From Firmicutes bacterium UBA5500 (lineage in GTDB: Bacteria > Bacillota > UBA994 > UBA5500), in assembly GCA_002427055.1 (NCBI GenBank), contig DIPA01000016.1, forward strand, positions 1 through 19,513: a stretch of 19,513 nucleotides of DNA, written 5' to 3'. A program made the translations under genes and the position numbers. Positions 8,027 through 14,523 of the stretch are shown piece by piece. The stretch's first letter is position 1. Every line of letters starts with the position of its first letter. The notes under the pieces are model-generated. The model saw only the letters and a list, made by a program, of their open reading frames with translations. It did not search any database and was not told the DNA's origin.

Positions 8027-9010
8027 CTAAACCTTGAGTATGTTTGGCGTGAGTTGCCCTTTGTCTAGGACCAATTGCCCATCTGCAATAATGGTGGGCT
8101 CAGTCATAATCAAGTCGTAATGACAAGCGGCTTTCAGATTTCCTCCCAAAGTAATATTAGTACCAATACCTATGTGCACAGAGCCCAGGACGCCTTCATC
8201 TTCGAGCATGAAGCCGATGAATTTACACTTGGGGTTCAGCCCTACGCCCAGCTCGGCGATGTTGTACACTAATGGGTCGTTCTTAGCCTTTAGGTCGGCA
8301 GCCAGTTTTGCAGCTTGCTGCCCCCCAGTAATAGATGTGATCATGCCTTTGGCGACCTTGACCGTTACCGGCTCCTCAAGGACGCCGATGCCGATGTAGG
8401 GAATACTGGCGTTGGCTACAATCACTCCCTCTGCCGTACCTTCAAGAGGAGAAACGTTAGCCTCAATCGTGGGCACCGGTGAGAATTCCCCAGGTTGTAC
8501 CAGGCAGGTTAGGGCATTACCACGACGCCCTCGGGCGCTCAAAGTAAGATTGGTACCGTGTGGATTCGTCAACCTAATTTCGGATGCCCCTGCCATAGCC
8601 TGAGCTACTCTCCGACAAATAGGAGCTTGTGCCCCAAAATCCGCTTCGATACCTCCGCCAATCATCATATCTTGGCTGAACTGAGTCAACATCAGGCCAC
8701 GAGAGCCAGCCTCTACTGCCTCACGCACGGCGCGAGTATGAGTAATCGAAGTACGTACTGCCGCAAAAAAAACATTGCTGGCGCGCATAGCGGCTGCCAC
8801 GTTCGCTGGCGGCTCCTGCCCGTCTGCCTGCCTAGGCGTAATTACAGCGATAGTTGGCTCGGCACCAACCGCGTAAACGGCAGCACTGACTGCTTCAGCG
8901 ATCGGCAACATCTCAGCCTCAGTGACAACAAGCACCTGCTCTTCCGGCTGTACTGCAGCACAGACGTTAACTAAAGTATTAGCCCCGCGGCTCATCAATA
9001 CTCTTTTCAT
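8027..9010 (-). CDS. M29-type aminopeptidase-like protein (COG2309)
   Basis: This is a cytoplasmic protein of the aminopeptidase T/M29 superfamily, whose members cleave N-terminal residues with a two-metal centre; the related NicX group are ring-cleaving dioxygenases. Family hallmarks are NPHGTNLTLSARGR in the middle and the C-terminal region from residue 249. The likely metal ligands can be placed by pattern: E253 (NIAELGVG), E272 (LEDEGVLGSVHIGIG), H279, and the HYD motif H297/D299. At 327 aa it is shorter than classical M29 enzymes (about 400), which fits the compact subgroup often annotated as leucyl aminopeptidase. The ATG follows AAAGGAGGAC with a good spacer. No functional partner is nearby. 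Peptidase activity is a family inference; the dioxygenase branch is the main alternative. Confidence 0.78.
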   Translation of the reverse strand: MKRVLMSRGANTLVNVCAAVQPEEQVLVVTEAEMLPIAEAVSAAVYAVGAEPTIAVITPRQADGQEPPANVAAAMRASNVFFAAVRTSITHTRAVREAVEAGSRGLMLTQFSQDMMIGGGIEADFGAQAPICRRVAQAMAGASEIRLTNPHGTNLTLSARGRRGNALTCLVQPGEFSPVPTIEANVSPLEGTAEGVIVANASIPYIGIGVLEEPVTVKVAKGMITSITGGQQAAKLAADLKAKNDPLVYNIAELGVGLNPKCKFIGFMLEDEGVLGSVHIGIGTNITLGGNLKAACHYDLIMTEPTIIADGQLVLDKGQLTPNILKV

Positions 9011-9040
9011 TTGTCCTCCTTTGGCGTTTGCCCAAATATG

Positions 9041-9109
9041 CTATACAAAATGCTCTTTCGACGCCTCTATAGCAAACCCTGCCAGCAAGCCTGCAACTAC
9101 CAGAAACAT
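9041..9109 (-). other. Possible 22-aa hydrophobic mini-ORF or gene remnant
   Basis: The minus strand encodes MFLVVAGLLAGFAIEASKEH plus two residues and a stop, with AGTAGG upstream of the ATG. The frame stays open upstream with a charged stretch (DEQDDERHKSRLV) but has no start codon before it meets the inverted-repeat element at 9162. It could be a real mini-membrane protein, the tail of a gene broken at the AbiE cassette boundary, or chance in the aminopeptidase leader. Confidence 0.2.
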
Positions 9110-9161
9110 GACTAGCCTACTCTTATGCCGCTCATCATCTTGCTCATCGCTGACATATGAT

Positions 9162-9241
9162 AAAAGGGGCTGTCGCAAAATGAGGTCTGCGCAGCCCAGA
9201 CACGTTTCTCTTACCAAACCCTTAATGCGACAGCCCCTTTT
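9162..9241 (-). repeat. 80-bp element with 16-bp terminal inverted repeats
   Basis: Bases 9162-9177 and 9226-9241 are exact reverse complements (arm AAAAGGGGCTGTCGCA) flanking 48 bases that contain a smaller GTCTG/CAGAC hairpin. The arm overlaps the last base of the AbiEii stop codon. As minus-strand RNA it ends in UUUU and may act as the toxin operon terminator. Arms of the GGGGCTGTCGCA type also resemble insertion-sequence ends that I recall, so a MITE or IS remnant is possible. No clear target-site duplication is visible. Confidence 0.75.
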
Positions 9242-10239
9242 TAGATTAACTGCCGAGGATTTTTCGGCAGTTCCATATATCTGTCCAGCCCTTGCAAAAC
9301 CTGATAAAGCTTGCTCATCTGCTTTGTTACTTCTGCAAACGGGAACATATCGGCCTTGTTAAAAACGTAAACCCTTTGCATTTCGGCAAAAATCACCTGT
9401 AGCTTGGCGTCGGTTTCAAGTGCCTTGTACAGCAGGAAGTCAGCAAATGGCTTTTGCGCCAGGTCGCTGCCGATTCTATTTTGTTCCTCGCGCCGCTTAT
9501 ATTCAAGCATTTTCAAGAGCCTATCGTGCTTGGCTACAAGGGCAGCGATTCTTTTGGTGTTTATCAGCAAAGTCAGGTCGTATAAATGCTTTGCCACATC
9601 AAACAGCATCTGCCGCTGATAATAAAATTCGGCTGCCAGAATCTTGTCCGCAAAGATACGCTCCATTTTGATAGTCTTGACTTCAAAAGGAAACACATCA
9701 TAGCTGTCATGGAGGATACTCTGCTGCTCAGAGGTTGCCGACGAATACAGCAAAGGTGAGACCATTAAGGATTCCACCGGTTCGCTAACAGTGAAGGAAG
9801 TCGCTTCAACTTTCACATATCCGAATCTCTGAAGTGCATCGTCAGCATCGATTTTTGTAACCGGCTGGTATTCATAAACGCTTGTGATGCTCCCTTTGGC
9901 ATTAATCTCTCTTGTTTTGTCGCTCGTCCTGGGCAAAGCAGCATATCCGTTTGCTGCCATTTCCAGTCTCTTTTTGCCCTGAGATCTCGAGCAGTCCTGT
10001 ACCTCAACCGTCAGATCTATGTCTTCAGAAAACCTTTTCAAGCTTCCGATTGCTTTGTATAATGCGGTACCGCCCTTGAAATACGCAGGTAGTTCCGCCT
10101 GCCATGAAGCAAGCTCAGAAAGAAGCAGGGTAAGATAATAATCTTTCTCGATGATATCCTCCCTGATTCCTGTCTTTTCTGATATTATCGAAAACAGCGC
10201 CTGAAAAGCGTCCTTGTCTTTATGCAGCTTCATATCCAT
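9241..10239 (-). CDS. AbiEii/AbiGii-family nucleotidyltransferase toxin
   Basis: This is the toxin half of a type IV toxin-antitoxin (abortive infection) system. Characterised AbiEii proteins are nucleotidyltransferases, and the related MenT enzymes modify tRNA. The 332-aa protein has the family's core motif FKGGTALYKAIGSLKRFSEDIDL, with G56/G57 and the catalytic-type D73 and D75, and the later helical motifs KMERIFADKILA and FDVAKHLYDLTLL. All are intact, so it looks functional. Its ATG overlaps the antitoxin stop by one base (TAATG), giving translational coupling; a second ATG two codons in is possible. It is followed directly by an 80-bp inverted repeat. The identity is clear at family level; the exact target (tRNA or nucleotide) is unknown. 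Confidence 0.92.
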   Translation of the reverse strand: MDMKLHKDKDAFQALFSIISEKTGIREDIIEKDYYLTLLLSELASWQAELPAYFKGGTALYKAIGSLKRFSEDIDLTVEVQDCSRSQGKKRLEMAANGYAALPRTSDKTREINAKGSITSVYEYQPVTKIDADDALQRFGYVKVEATSFTVSEPVESLMVSPLLYSSATSEQQSILHDSYDVFPFEVKTIKMERIFADKILAAEFYYQRQMLFDVAKHLYDLTLLINTKRIAALVAKHDRLLKMLEYKRREEQNRIGSDLAQKPFADFLLYKALETDAKLQVIFAEMQRVYVFNKADMFPFAEVTKQMSKLYQVLQGLDRYMELPKNPRQLI

Positions 10240-10883
10240 TACCTCTCCACCAGTACGTCAACCAGTCCCAGTAGCGTCTTTTGCGGGTAATGCTGTCTGG
10301 CATATGTCAGGGTTTTCACTGTATCTAATTCATTTCTTTCCGCAAAGGCGTGAAGCAGTGCTTTCGGATTCTCCGCATCGACATGAGCCTCCGGCAAGTC
10401 TCTGATGACATCAAGAAACTGCAGATAGCGGAAATTACCGGCGTTGACTGTAACGACCGGTTTTCTGACAATAATGAATCTGTCATCAACATTTTTACGA
10501 TAGGCATTGGTGGCTATCTCACGTTTCACAGGAACGAGCGTTGTCAATCCAATTCTGTTCATAAGAGAAAAGCCTGTTTCATAACCAATGATTTCATCAC
10601 CGCAGCGGGTAAGCAACTGTGCCTCGATCAGTTCTTCGCTCGGACGAGCCGTGCCAAAGACCGTTTGCTTGGCACGATAATAAACGCCTCTCTGAAAACG
10701 CTCAATAAAGCCCTTGTCTGCCAAACGCTTCAAGGTGACATTGGTAATCGGTTTTGCTTTATGGACAGGGACTTTATATTCTTCAGCTATTGCTTCGGCT
10801 ATGACGTCAGTCTGAAAAGCCTGGCCATAGGGGATGTCGGCTATTTTATCCGCGATAAACCCGCCATAAGTGAGGCGTTCCAT
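10239..10883 (-). CDS. AbiEi-like antitoxin (DUF6088 type)
   Basis: This is the antitoxin and probable autorepressor of the AbiEii toxin. The 214-aa protein begins with a winged-helix region (about residues 5-75: FIADKIADIPYGQAFQ...ITNVTLKRLADKGFIERFQRGVYY) and continues with an AbiEi-like C-terminal domain (about 80-214). The ORF can be opened to an ATG at 10928, but that would leave a leader of only about 10 bases and no ribosome site. The ATG at 10881-10883 has GGAAGGGAG upstream and fits the predicted promoter. It is first in a two-gene operon and overlaps the toxin gene by one base. In characterised AbiE systems the antitoxin binds inverted repeats in its own promoter, and such a repeat is present here. 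Confidence 0.88.
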   Translation of the reverse strand: MERLTYGGFIADKIADIPYGQAFQTDVIAEAIAEEYKVPVHKAKPITNVTLKRLADKGFIERFQRGVYYRAKQTVFGTARPSEELIEAQLLTRCGDEIIGYETGFSLMNRIGLTTLVPVKREIATNAYRKNVDDRFIIVRKPVVTVNAGNFRYLQFLDVIRDLPEAHVDAENPKALLHAFAERNELDTVKTLTYARQHYPQKTLLGLVDVLVER

Positions 10884-10905
10884 AGAAAAGAACTCCCTTC
10901 CTGAG

Positions 10906-10951
10906 TTATTATAGCGTAAGTTTTGCATTGATATTATTGACGCTATAATAA
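10906..10951. promoter_or_regulatory. Inverted-repeat operator in the AbiE promoter
   Basis: TTATTATAGCGT at 10906-10917 and its exact reverse complement at 10940-10951 are 34 bases apart centre to centre, about three helical turns. The upstream arm (on the minus strand) overlaps the predicted -10 and the other arm lies in the leader. This layout suits cooperative binding by the AbiEi antitoxin, which is known to autoregulate in other systems. Binding here is inferred. Confidence 0.7.
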
Positions 10952-10973
10952 CATATTATGCGCAAAAAGTCAG
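10945..10973 (-). promoter_or_regulatory. Predicted sigma-A promoter of the abiE operon
   Basis: On the minus strand CTGACT (10968-10973) and TATTAT (10945-10950) are 17 bases apart, placing the start of transcription near 10938. This supports the antitoxin start at 10883. The second TATAAT, inside the other repeat arm, has no good -35. Confidence 0.55.
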
Positions 10974-11138
10974 TTGTGTGACTCTTGAGTTTCAGGGAAA
11001 TATGATTGTTAGAAGACAGCCTTTCTATACTCAGTTGGTAGCACGAGCTTAAAGATGGTCGGGTTTATGATGTAACATCACGATAGCCACCAAGAATTCC
11101 TAGTGAGCCGTAAATTCACGGGCAGTCAAAGAGGAAAC
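10974..11138. other. Gene-free stretch between tRNA-Thr and the AbiE promoter
   Basis: No intact gene is visible. The plus strand at 11025-11060 contains a D-arm-like TACTCAGTTGGTAGCAC followed by GGTCGGGTTT, vaguely tRNA-like but with no foldable whole. A small palindrome, TGATGTAACATCA, is at 11068-11080. Short open frames on the minus strand look like decayed coding sequence at best. Confidence 0.35.
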
Positions 11139-11165
11139 AAAAAAGCCCCGTAAGCCTTACGGGGC
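11139..11165 (-). terminator. Intrinsic terminator of the tRNA-Thr unit
   Basis: GCCCCGTAA pairs with TTACGGGGC around a 3-base loop (11145-11165), followed on the minus strand by six Ts. It ends the tRNA-Thr transcript 13 bases past the CCA. Confidence 0.93.
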
Positions 11166-11178
11166 CGGTGTTTCTTGA

Positions 11179-11253
<75 letters not shown>

Positions 11254-11269
11254 GCATTTTACAAGATAA

Positions 11270-11298
11270 ATAGTAGCACATTGTGTTCCTAAAGGCAA
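11270..11298 (-). promoter_or_regulatory. Promoter of tRNA-Thr
   Basis: On the minus strand TTGCCT (11293-11298), a 17-base spacer and TACTAT (11270-11275) with an extended TGC precede the tRNA by about 16 bases. A 7-bp inverted repeat GTGTTCC/GGAACAC (11283-11289 and 11304-11310) flanks the -35. Confidence 0.65.
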
Positions 11299-11312
11299 CT
11301 GTGGGAACACGC

Positions 11313-12218
11313 TCAAAATCTGGCTTGTCTCTTTGCCCTATATTTTCTTAGCAGATTGATAGCAAGCAGAAAAACGCAGTAGATTGGCATCATAACCAAC
11401 AGGATAGCGAAAAAGTCGCGCTGCGCCGCATACGAGCTGGTCTTAAATCCTTTGATGCAAAGATGCCCGACTAGATAAGACACAGGCAATAACAAAGTCT
11501 TTTCTACTATGTTTCTTATCTTGTCGTGCTGTCGGAAGACAAACCAGAGCATCGCTAATACGGCAGCAAGCGCGGCTGCAATCAGGAAATAATACGCCAG
11601 CACAAGCCGGGGCAGGGTAACTATGCCGCCATCAGCATGCAGGTCTCTACCGAAAATCAAAGTGTCTTCTTCTGCGCCATCTACATAGTAGTAGACGGTT
11701 ATAGTCTGATTACCTTCAGGCTTTAGCACCGCACTCTGTGTATTGCTCTTAGCAATGTAGCTGCTCCAGAGATTGTTCCAGGCAGTTATGTGACACACAT
11801 AGCCCGAACCATCTTGCGTGCTATAACTCGAAAGATCATAGCCAGCTACTTCTTCACCGAATGTGATAAAGGTTGTACCGTCCTCACATGCGTGAAAGGA
11901 AAGCAGTTCATCTGAATAGGGCAAATACTCCGGTGCAGTCAAATAGGCAACTCCTGTGATAGCAAAGGCCAGTATTAAGGCAGCAGTTAAGAAAATCACC
12001 TCAATACGTTGCCAAAATAGCCTGCCTTTCAATTTTCTTAGTGGAGCTGTAATCGTATCCGCAGGTAGTTTCTGTGGAGCCTGCATTGCTGCAAGCTGCT
12101 TTTGACAGTCTGCGCATCCCGCAAGATGTTTTTCCACAAGCAGCCGTGTCTCTTCACTGACCATATTCTCTACGTAAAGAGGTAAGAGATCTCTGATTAC
12201 ATTACAGGAATGGTTCAT
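11313..12218 (-). CDS. Zinc-finger (zf-HC2) membrane anti-sigma factor
   Basis: This protein would hold the preceding ECF sigma factor inactive at the membrane. The 301-aa protein starts with a zf-HC2 anti-sigma domain (about 1-45) with the HxxxCxxC motif at H31, C35 and C38 and the typical LLPLYVENMVSEETRLLVEKHL helix. Then come a membrane helix at about 75-93, an extracytoplasmic domain of about 110 residues holding two cysteines (C111, C142) that could form a disulfide, and three further membrane helices to the C-terminus. The ATG at 12218 has GGAGG with a 7-base spacer and overlaps the sigma stop codon as ATGA, so I prefer it to the TTG two codons earlier. I do not recognise the extracytoplasmic domain, so the signal it senses is unknown. 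Confidence 0.85.
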   Translation of the reverse strand: MNHSCNVIRDLLPLYVENMVSEETRLLVEKHLAGCADCQKQLAAMQAPQKLPADTITAPLRKLKGRLFWQRIEVIFLTAALILAFAITGVAYLTAPEYLPYSDELLSFHACEDGTTFITFGEEVAGYDLSSYSTQDGSGYVCHITAWNNLWSSYIAKSNTQSAVLKPEGNQTITVYYYVDGAEEDTLIFGRDLHADGGIVTLPRLVLAYYFLIAAALAAVLAMLWFVFRQHDKIRNIVEKTLLLPVSYLVGHLCIKGFKTSSYAAQRDFFAILLVMMPIYCVFLLAINLLRKYRAKRQARF

Positions 12219-12697
12219 CGGCAATCCTCCATCTCTTCTTGAATTTTCTTTTTAGCTCGGTGATAAGTGACACAAGCCCAGTTATCGCTCTTGCCAAATA
12301 AGGACGCAATCTGTTTGAAACTCAGTTCTCCAAATACACGTAGCGAAAATACCTCTTTATACGGTTCAGCAAGGTTGTGCAGGACTCGGTGGATTCTCAA
12401 GGCCGCATCCTTGGAGAGTAAAGATGCTTCAAGATCTGGGGCTTCCTCTATCTCAGGAGTCTCTATAATGACCAGCTTGCTATCTTTGCGCAACCGCGAG
12501 AAATAACAATTCTTCGCAATCTGACACAGCCAAACTCGAATGTCGCAAGCGCCTCTGAAACTATCCAGTGCCTGCATGGCCTTGATAAAGGTCTCGCTAG
12601 TAATGTCTTCCGCTATGTGTGCGTCTCCGGACAAGCTTTTTGCATACAGATACACATCTCTAAAATAAGCTTGATAGACTTGCTCGAACTCGGTCAC
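12215..12697 (-). CDS. ECF-family RNA polymerase sigma factor
   Basis: This is an alternative sigma factor of the extracytoplasmic-function group, directing RNA polymerase to stress or envelope promoters. Sigma region 2 spans about residues 5-70 (FEQVYQAYFRDVYLYAKSLSG, DITSETFIKAMQALDSFRG, with the -10-binding segment VWLCQIAKNCYFSRLRK). Region 4 spans about 105-155 (LAEPYKEVFSLRVFGELSFKQIASLFGKSDNWACVTYHRAKKKI). Its 160 aa is the normal ECF length. The start is GTG at 12697, with GGAGGTGA upstream; a GTG at 12712 would sit upstream of that site. It overlaps its anti-sigma gene by four bases. A TATAAT (12726-12731) and TTGCAT lie upstream with a poor 20-base spacer. I saw no ECF-type GAAC/CGTC pair for self-activation. 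Confidence 0.92.
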   Translation of the reverse strand: MTEFEQVYQAYFRDVYLYAKSLSGDAHIAEDITSETFIKAMQALDSFRGACDIRVWLCQIAKNCYFSRLRKDSKLVIIETPEIEEAPDLEASLLSKDAALRIHRVLHNLAEPYKEVFSLRVFGELSFKQIASLFGKSDNWACVTYHRAKKKIQEEMEDCR

Positions 12698-12796
12698 TTT
12701 CTCACCTCCCACCTATAAGACGCTTATTATAAGATAATCTTACATAATTCTATGCAAAAACCTTTATCCATAATGAAGTAGAAGCTGATATGCAAT

Positions 12797-12837
12797 AAAA
12801 AACAGGAGTTTTGAATTCTCAGTTCAAAACTCCTGTT
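12797..12837 (-). terminator. Intrinsic terminator of the tRNA-Glu/tRNA-Asp operon
   Basis: A perfect 15-bp stem (12801-12815 with 12823-12837) and 7-base loop is followed on the minus strand by TTTTTTATTG. It lies 49 bases after the tRNA-Asp 3' end and insulates the sigma factor operon. Confidence 0.92.
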
Positions 12838-12886
12838 ACCCACATAAATACTGGCTATGAACCACGCATCTATTTGGGAAAATGTC

Positions 12887-12963
12887 TGGCGGTGCCGAAG
12901 GGATTTGAACCCTCGATCTCCGGCGTGACAGGCCGGCATGTTAAACCGCTACACCACGGCACC
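12887..12963 (-). tRNA. tRNA-Asp (anticodon GTC)
   Basis: This is a 77-base tRNA with encoded CCA. The acceptor GGTGCCG pairs with CGGCACC, the anticodon stem is GCCGG/CCGGA-like around the loop CTGTCAC, giving GTC, and the T arm is GAGGG-TTCAAAT-CCCTT. It lies 6 bases after tRNA-Glu and shares its transcript. Confidence 0.95.
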
Positions 12964-12969
12964 GCATTT

Positions 12970-13044
12970 TGGTGACCCCAGCGGGATTCGAACCCGCGTC
13001 GCCAGCGTGAAAGGCTGGTGTGTTAACCGCTTCACTATGGGGCC
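12970..13044 (-). tRNA. tRNA-Glu (anticodon TTC)
   Basis: This is a 75-base tRNA with encoded CCA. The acceptor GGCCCCA pairs with TGGGGTC (one G-U pair), the anticodon stem CCAGC/GCTGG closes the loop CTTTCAC, giving TTC, and the T arm is GCGGG-TTCGAAT-CCCGC. It is first in a two-tRNA operon. Confidence 0.96.
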
Positions 13045-13067
13045 AATTTTACGCCCTACAGTTAGAC

Positions 13068-13096
13068 ATATTACAGCATGCCGCCAGGGCTGTCAA
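13068..13096 (-). promoter_or_regulatory. Promoter of the tRNA-Glu/tRNA-Asp operon
   Basis: The minus strand has a consensus -35 TTGACA (13091-13096), a 17-base spacer and TAATAT (13068-13073), about 24 bases before tRNA-Glu. It begins 17 bases after the FAD dehydrogenase stop codon. Confidence 0.75.
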
Positions 13097-13113
13097 CCCG
13101 TTTGCGCAAGAAA

Positions 13114-14496
13114 CTAACACCGTTCTAGTATGGTACGTGCCATAAGTACGCCGGAAGCGGATGCTTGAGCTAAGCCGCGCGTAACACCGGCACCATCCCC
13201 GCCGGCAAAGAGCCCTGTGATTGCCGTTTCCAGCTGGGGAGATAGTTCAATACGAGATGAATAGAACTTGGCTTCCACACCGTACAGCAACGTATGACGT
13301 GAGTAAACTCCGGGAGCTATCCGGTCAAATGCCTCCAGCATTTCCAGCAAGGACTTTAAGAAACGGTAGGGCAATACTAAGCTTAAGTCACCTGGGGTAG
13401 CCTCGGGTAACGTAGGCCGTACAAGTCCCCTGGCTATGCGCTCCGGTGTTGAACGACGTCCATCAAGCAGGTCGCCTAGACGTTGTACCAGTACTGTACC
13501 ACCCAGCATATTGGCTAAACTAGCGATATACTTGCCATAACTAATCGGCTCCCGAAAAGGCTCGGTAAAGCTCTTACTCACTAACAAAGCGAAGTTGGTA
13601 TTGTCGGTTTTTTTTGCTGCGTAGCTATGGCCGTTAACGGTAAGCAGACCCGCGTTATTTTCCATAACGACTTGACCCTGAGGATTCATACAGAAAGTAC
13701 GCACTAGGTCATCAAAAGTCGGTGAGTAATAGATCAACTTTGATTCATAGACGACATCAGTTAGATGACTAAGTACAGCTGCAGGCACTTCCACCCTTAC
13801 ACCTATATCTACCGGGTTAGAGCGGGCTCTTAGCCCCAAGCGCTGAGCTTCCTTTGCAAACCACTCGGAACCTTCACGCCCCGGGACGCAAACAACATAG
13901 CGTGCTGCCAGATGCTCACCATTGGCTAGTTCTACACCAACTACGCGCTTGTCGTCGACCAACAATGATCTAACAGCGGTTAAGGTACGCACTTCAACCC
14001 CTTTGTCGTTAAGAGCTTGGCGCATACGGGCCAGAATTCCTTGAGCACGGTCGGTACCTAGATGACGTACTACTGCCGGTATCAAAAGGAGTTCTGCCGC
14101 GGCTGCTCGGCGCTTAATCTGATTTACACGCTCTTTGTCTAGACCATGCACCTCTGCCGGCGCGCCAAACTGCAGATAAACTTGATCGATATAGTCGATC
14201 AACTCGCCTAGTTTGGTAACACCTGTATATTCACCCAGCCAACCGCCGAAATCAGTAGTCAACGTTAATTTGCCGTCACTAAAAGCACCTGCGCCACCCC
14301 AACCGGAAACAATGGCACAGGGTTGGCAATGCAGGCAACCTTTCCCTGTAGCGGCCATCTGACAATGCCGCTCAGCTATATCACGGCCTTTTTCTATCAT
14401 TAGTATTCTCAGATCTGAGTTCTGACAAAGCTCCCAAGCTGCAAAGATTCCCGCTGGACCAGTACCGACAATAATACAGTCGTATTGATTGGTCAC
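13114..14496 (-). CDS. COG2509-type FAD-dependent dehydrogenase
   Basis: This is a predicted cytoplasmic flavoprotein of unknown substrate. The FAD-binding Rossmann motif is at the N-terminus (YDCIIVGTGPAGIFAAWEL). It is followed by the family's cysteine-containing stretch GKGCLHCQPCAIVSGWGGAGAFSDGKL, a substrate-side central domain, and the C-terminal FAD motif TGLFAGGDGAGVTRGLAQA. Its 460 aa is typical. The GTG start is preceded by GGGGTGATC, a good match to the 16S tail; the ssb start has a similar site. It follows dnaB by 27 bases and is probably the last gene of the rplI-dnaB run. Genes of this type are known near dnaB in other Clostridia, but no pathway link is established. The C-x2-C might bind a metal or be redox-active; this is a guess. 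Confidence 0.85.
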   Translation of the reverse strand: MTNQYDCIIVGTGPAGIFAAWELCQNSDLRILMIEKGRDIAERHCQMAATGKGCLHCQPCAIVSGWGGAGAFSDGKLTLTTDFGGWLGEYTGVTKLGELIDYIDQVYLQFGAPAEVHGLDKERVNQIKRRAAAAELLLIPAVVRHLGTDRAQGILARMRQALNDKGVEVRTLTAVRSLLVDDKRVVGVELANGEHLAARYVVCVPGREGSEWFAKEAQRLGLRARSNPVDIGVRVEVPAAVLSHLTDVVYESKLIYYSPTFDDLVRTFCMNPQGQVVMENNAGLLTVNGHSYAAKKTDNTNFALLVSKSFTEPFREPISYGKYIASLANMLGGTVLVQRLGDLLDGRRSTPERIARGLVRPTLPEATPGDLSLVLPYRFLKSLLEMLEAFDRIAPGVYSRHTLLYGVEAKFYSSRIELSPQLETAITGLFAGGDGAGVTRGLAQASASGVLMARTILERC

Positions 14497-14523
14497 TAGA
14501 TCACCCCATTTTGATTAACAAGA

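Noticed and set aside
8558..9362. Two overlapping plus-strand open frames of 138 and 146 codons
   Set aside because: They are antisense to the aminopeptidase and toxin genes, run through the inverted-repeat element, and have composition unlike a protein.
10350..10904. 184-codon plus-strand open frame
   Set aside because: It is fully antisense to the antitoxin gene, has no family resemblance and no ribosome site; the minus-strand gene has clear motifs.
11025..11070. Degenerate tRNA-like sequence on the plus strand
   Set aside because: A D-arm-like TCAGTTGGTAG is present, but no acceptor stem, anticodon stem or complete T arm can be formed.
12698..12760. Self-activating ECF promoter before the sigma gene
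   Set aside because: A CGTC is present near 12719 but there is no GAAC-type -35 at the right distance.
12727..12939. 70-codon minus-strand open frame
   Set aside because: It overlaps tRNA-Asp and its terminator, so its apparent N-terminus is tRNA sequence.
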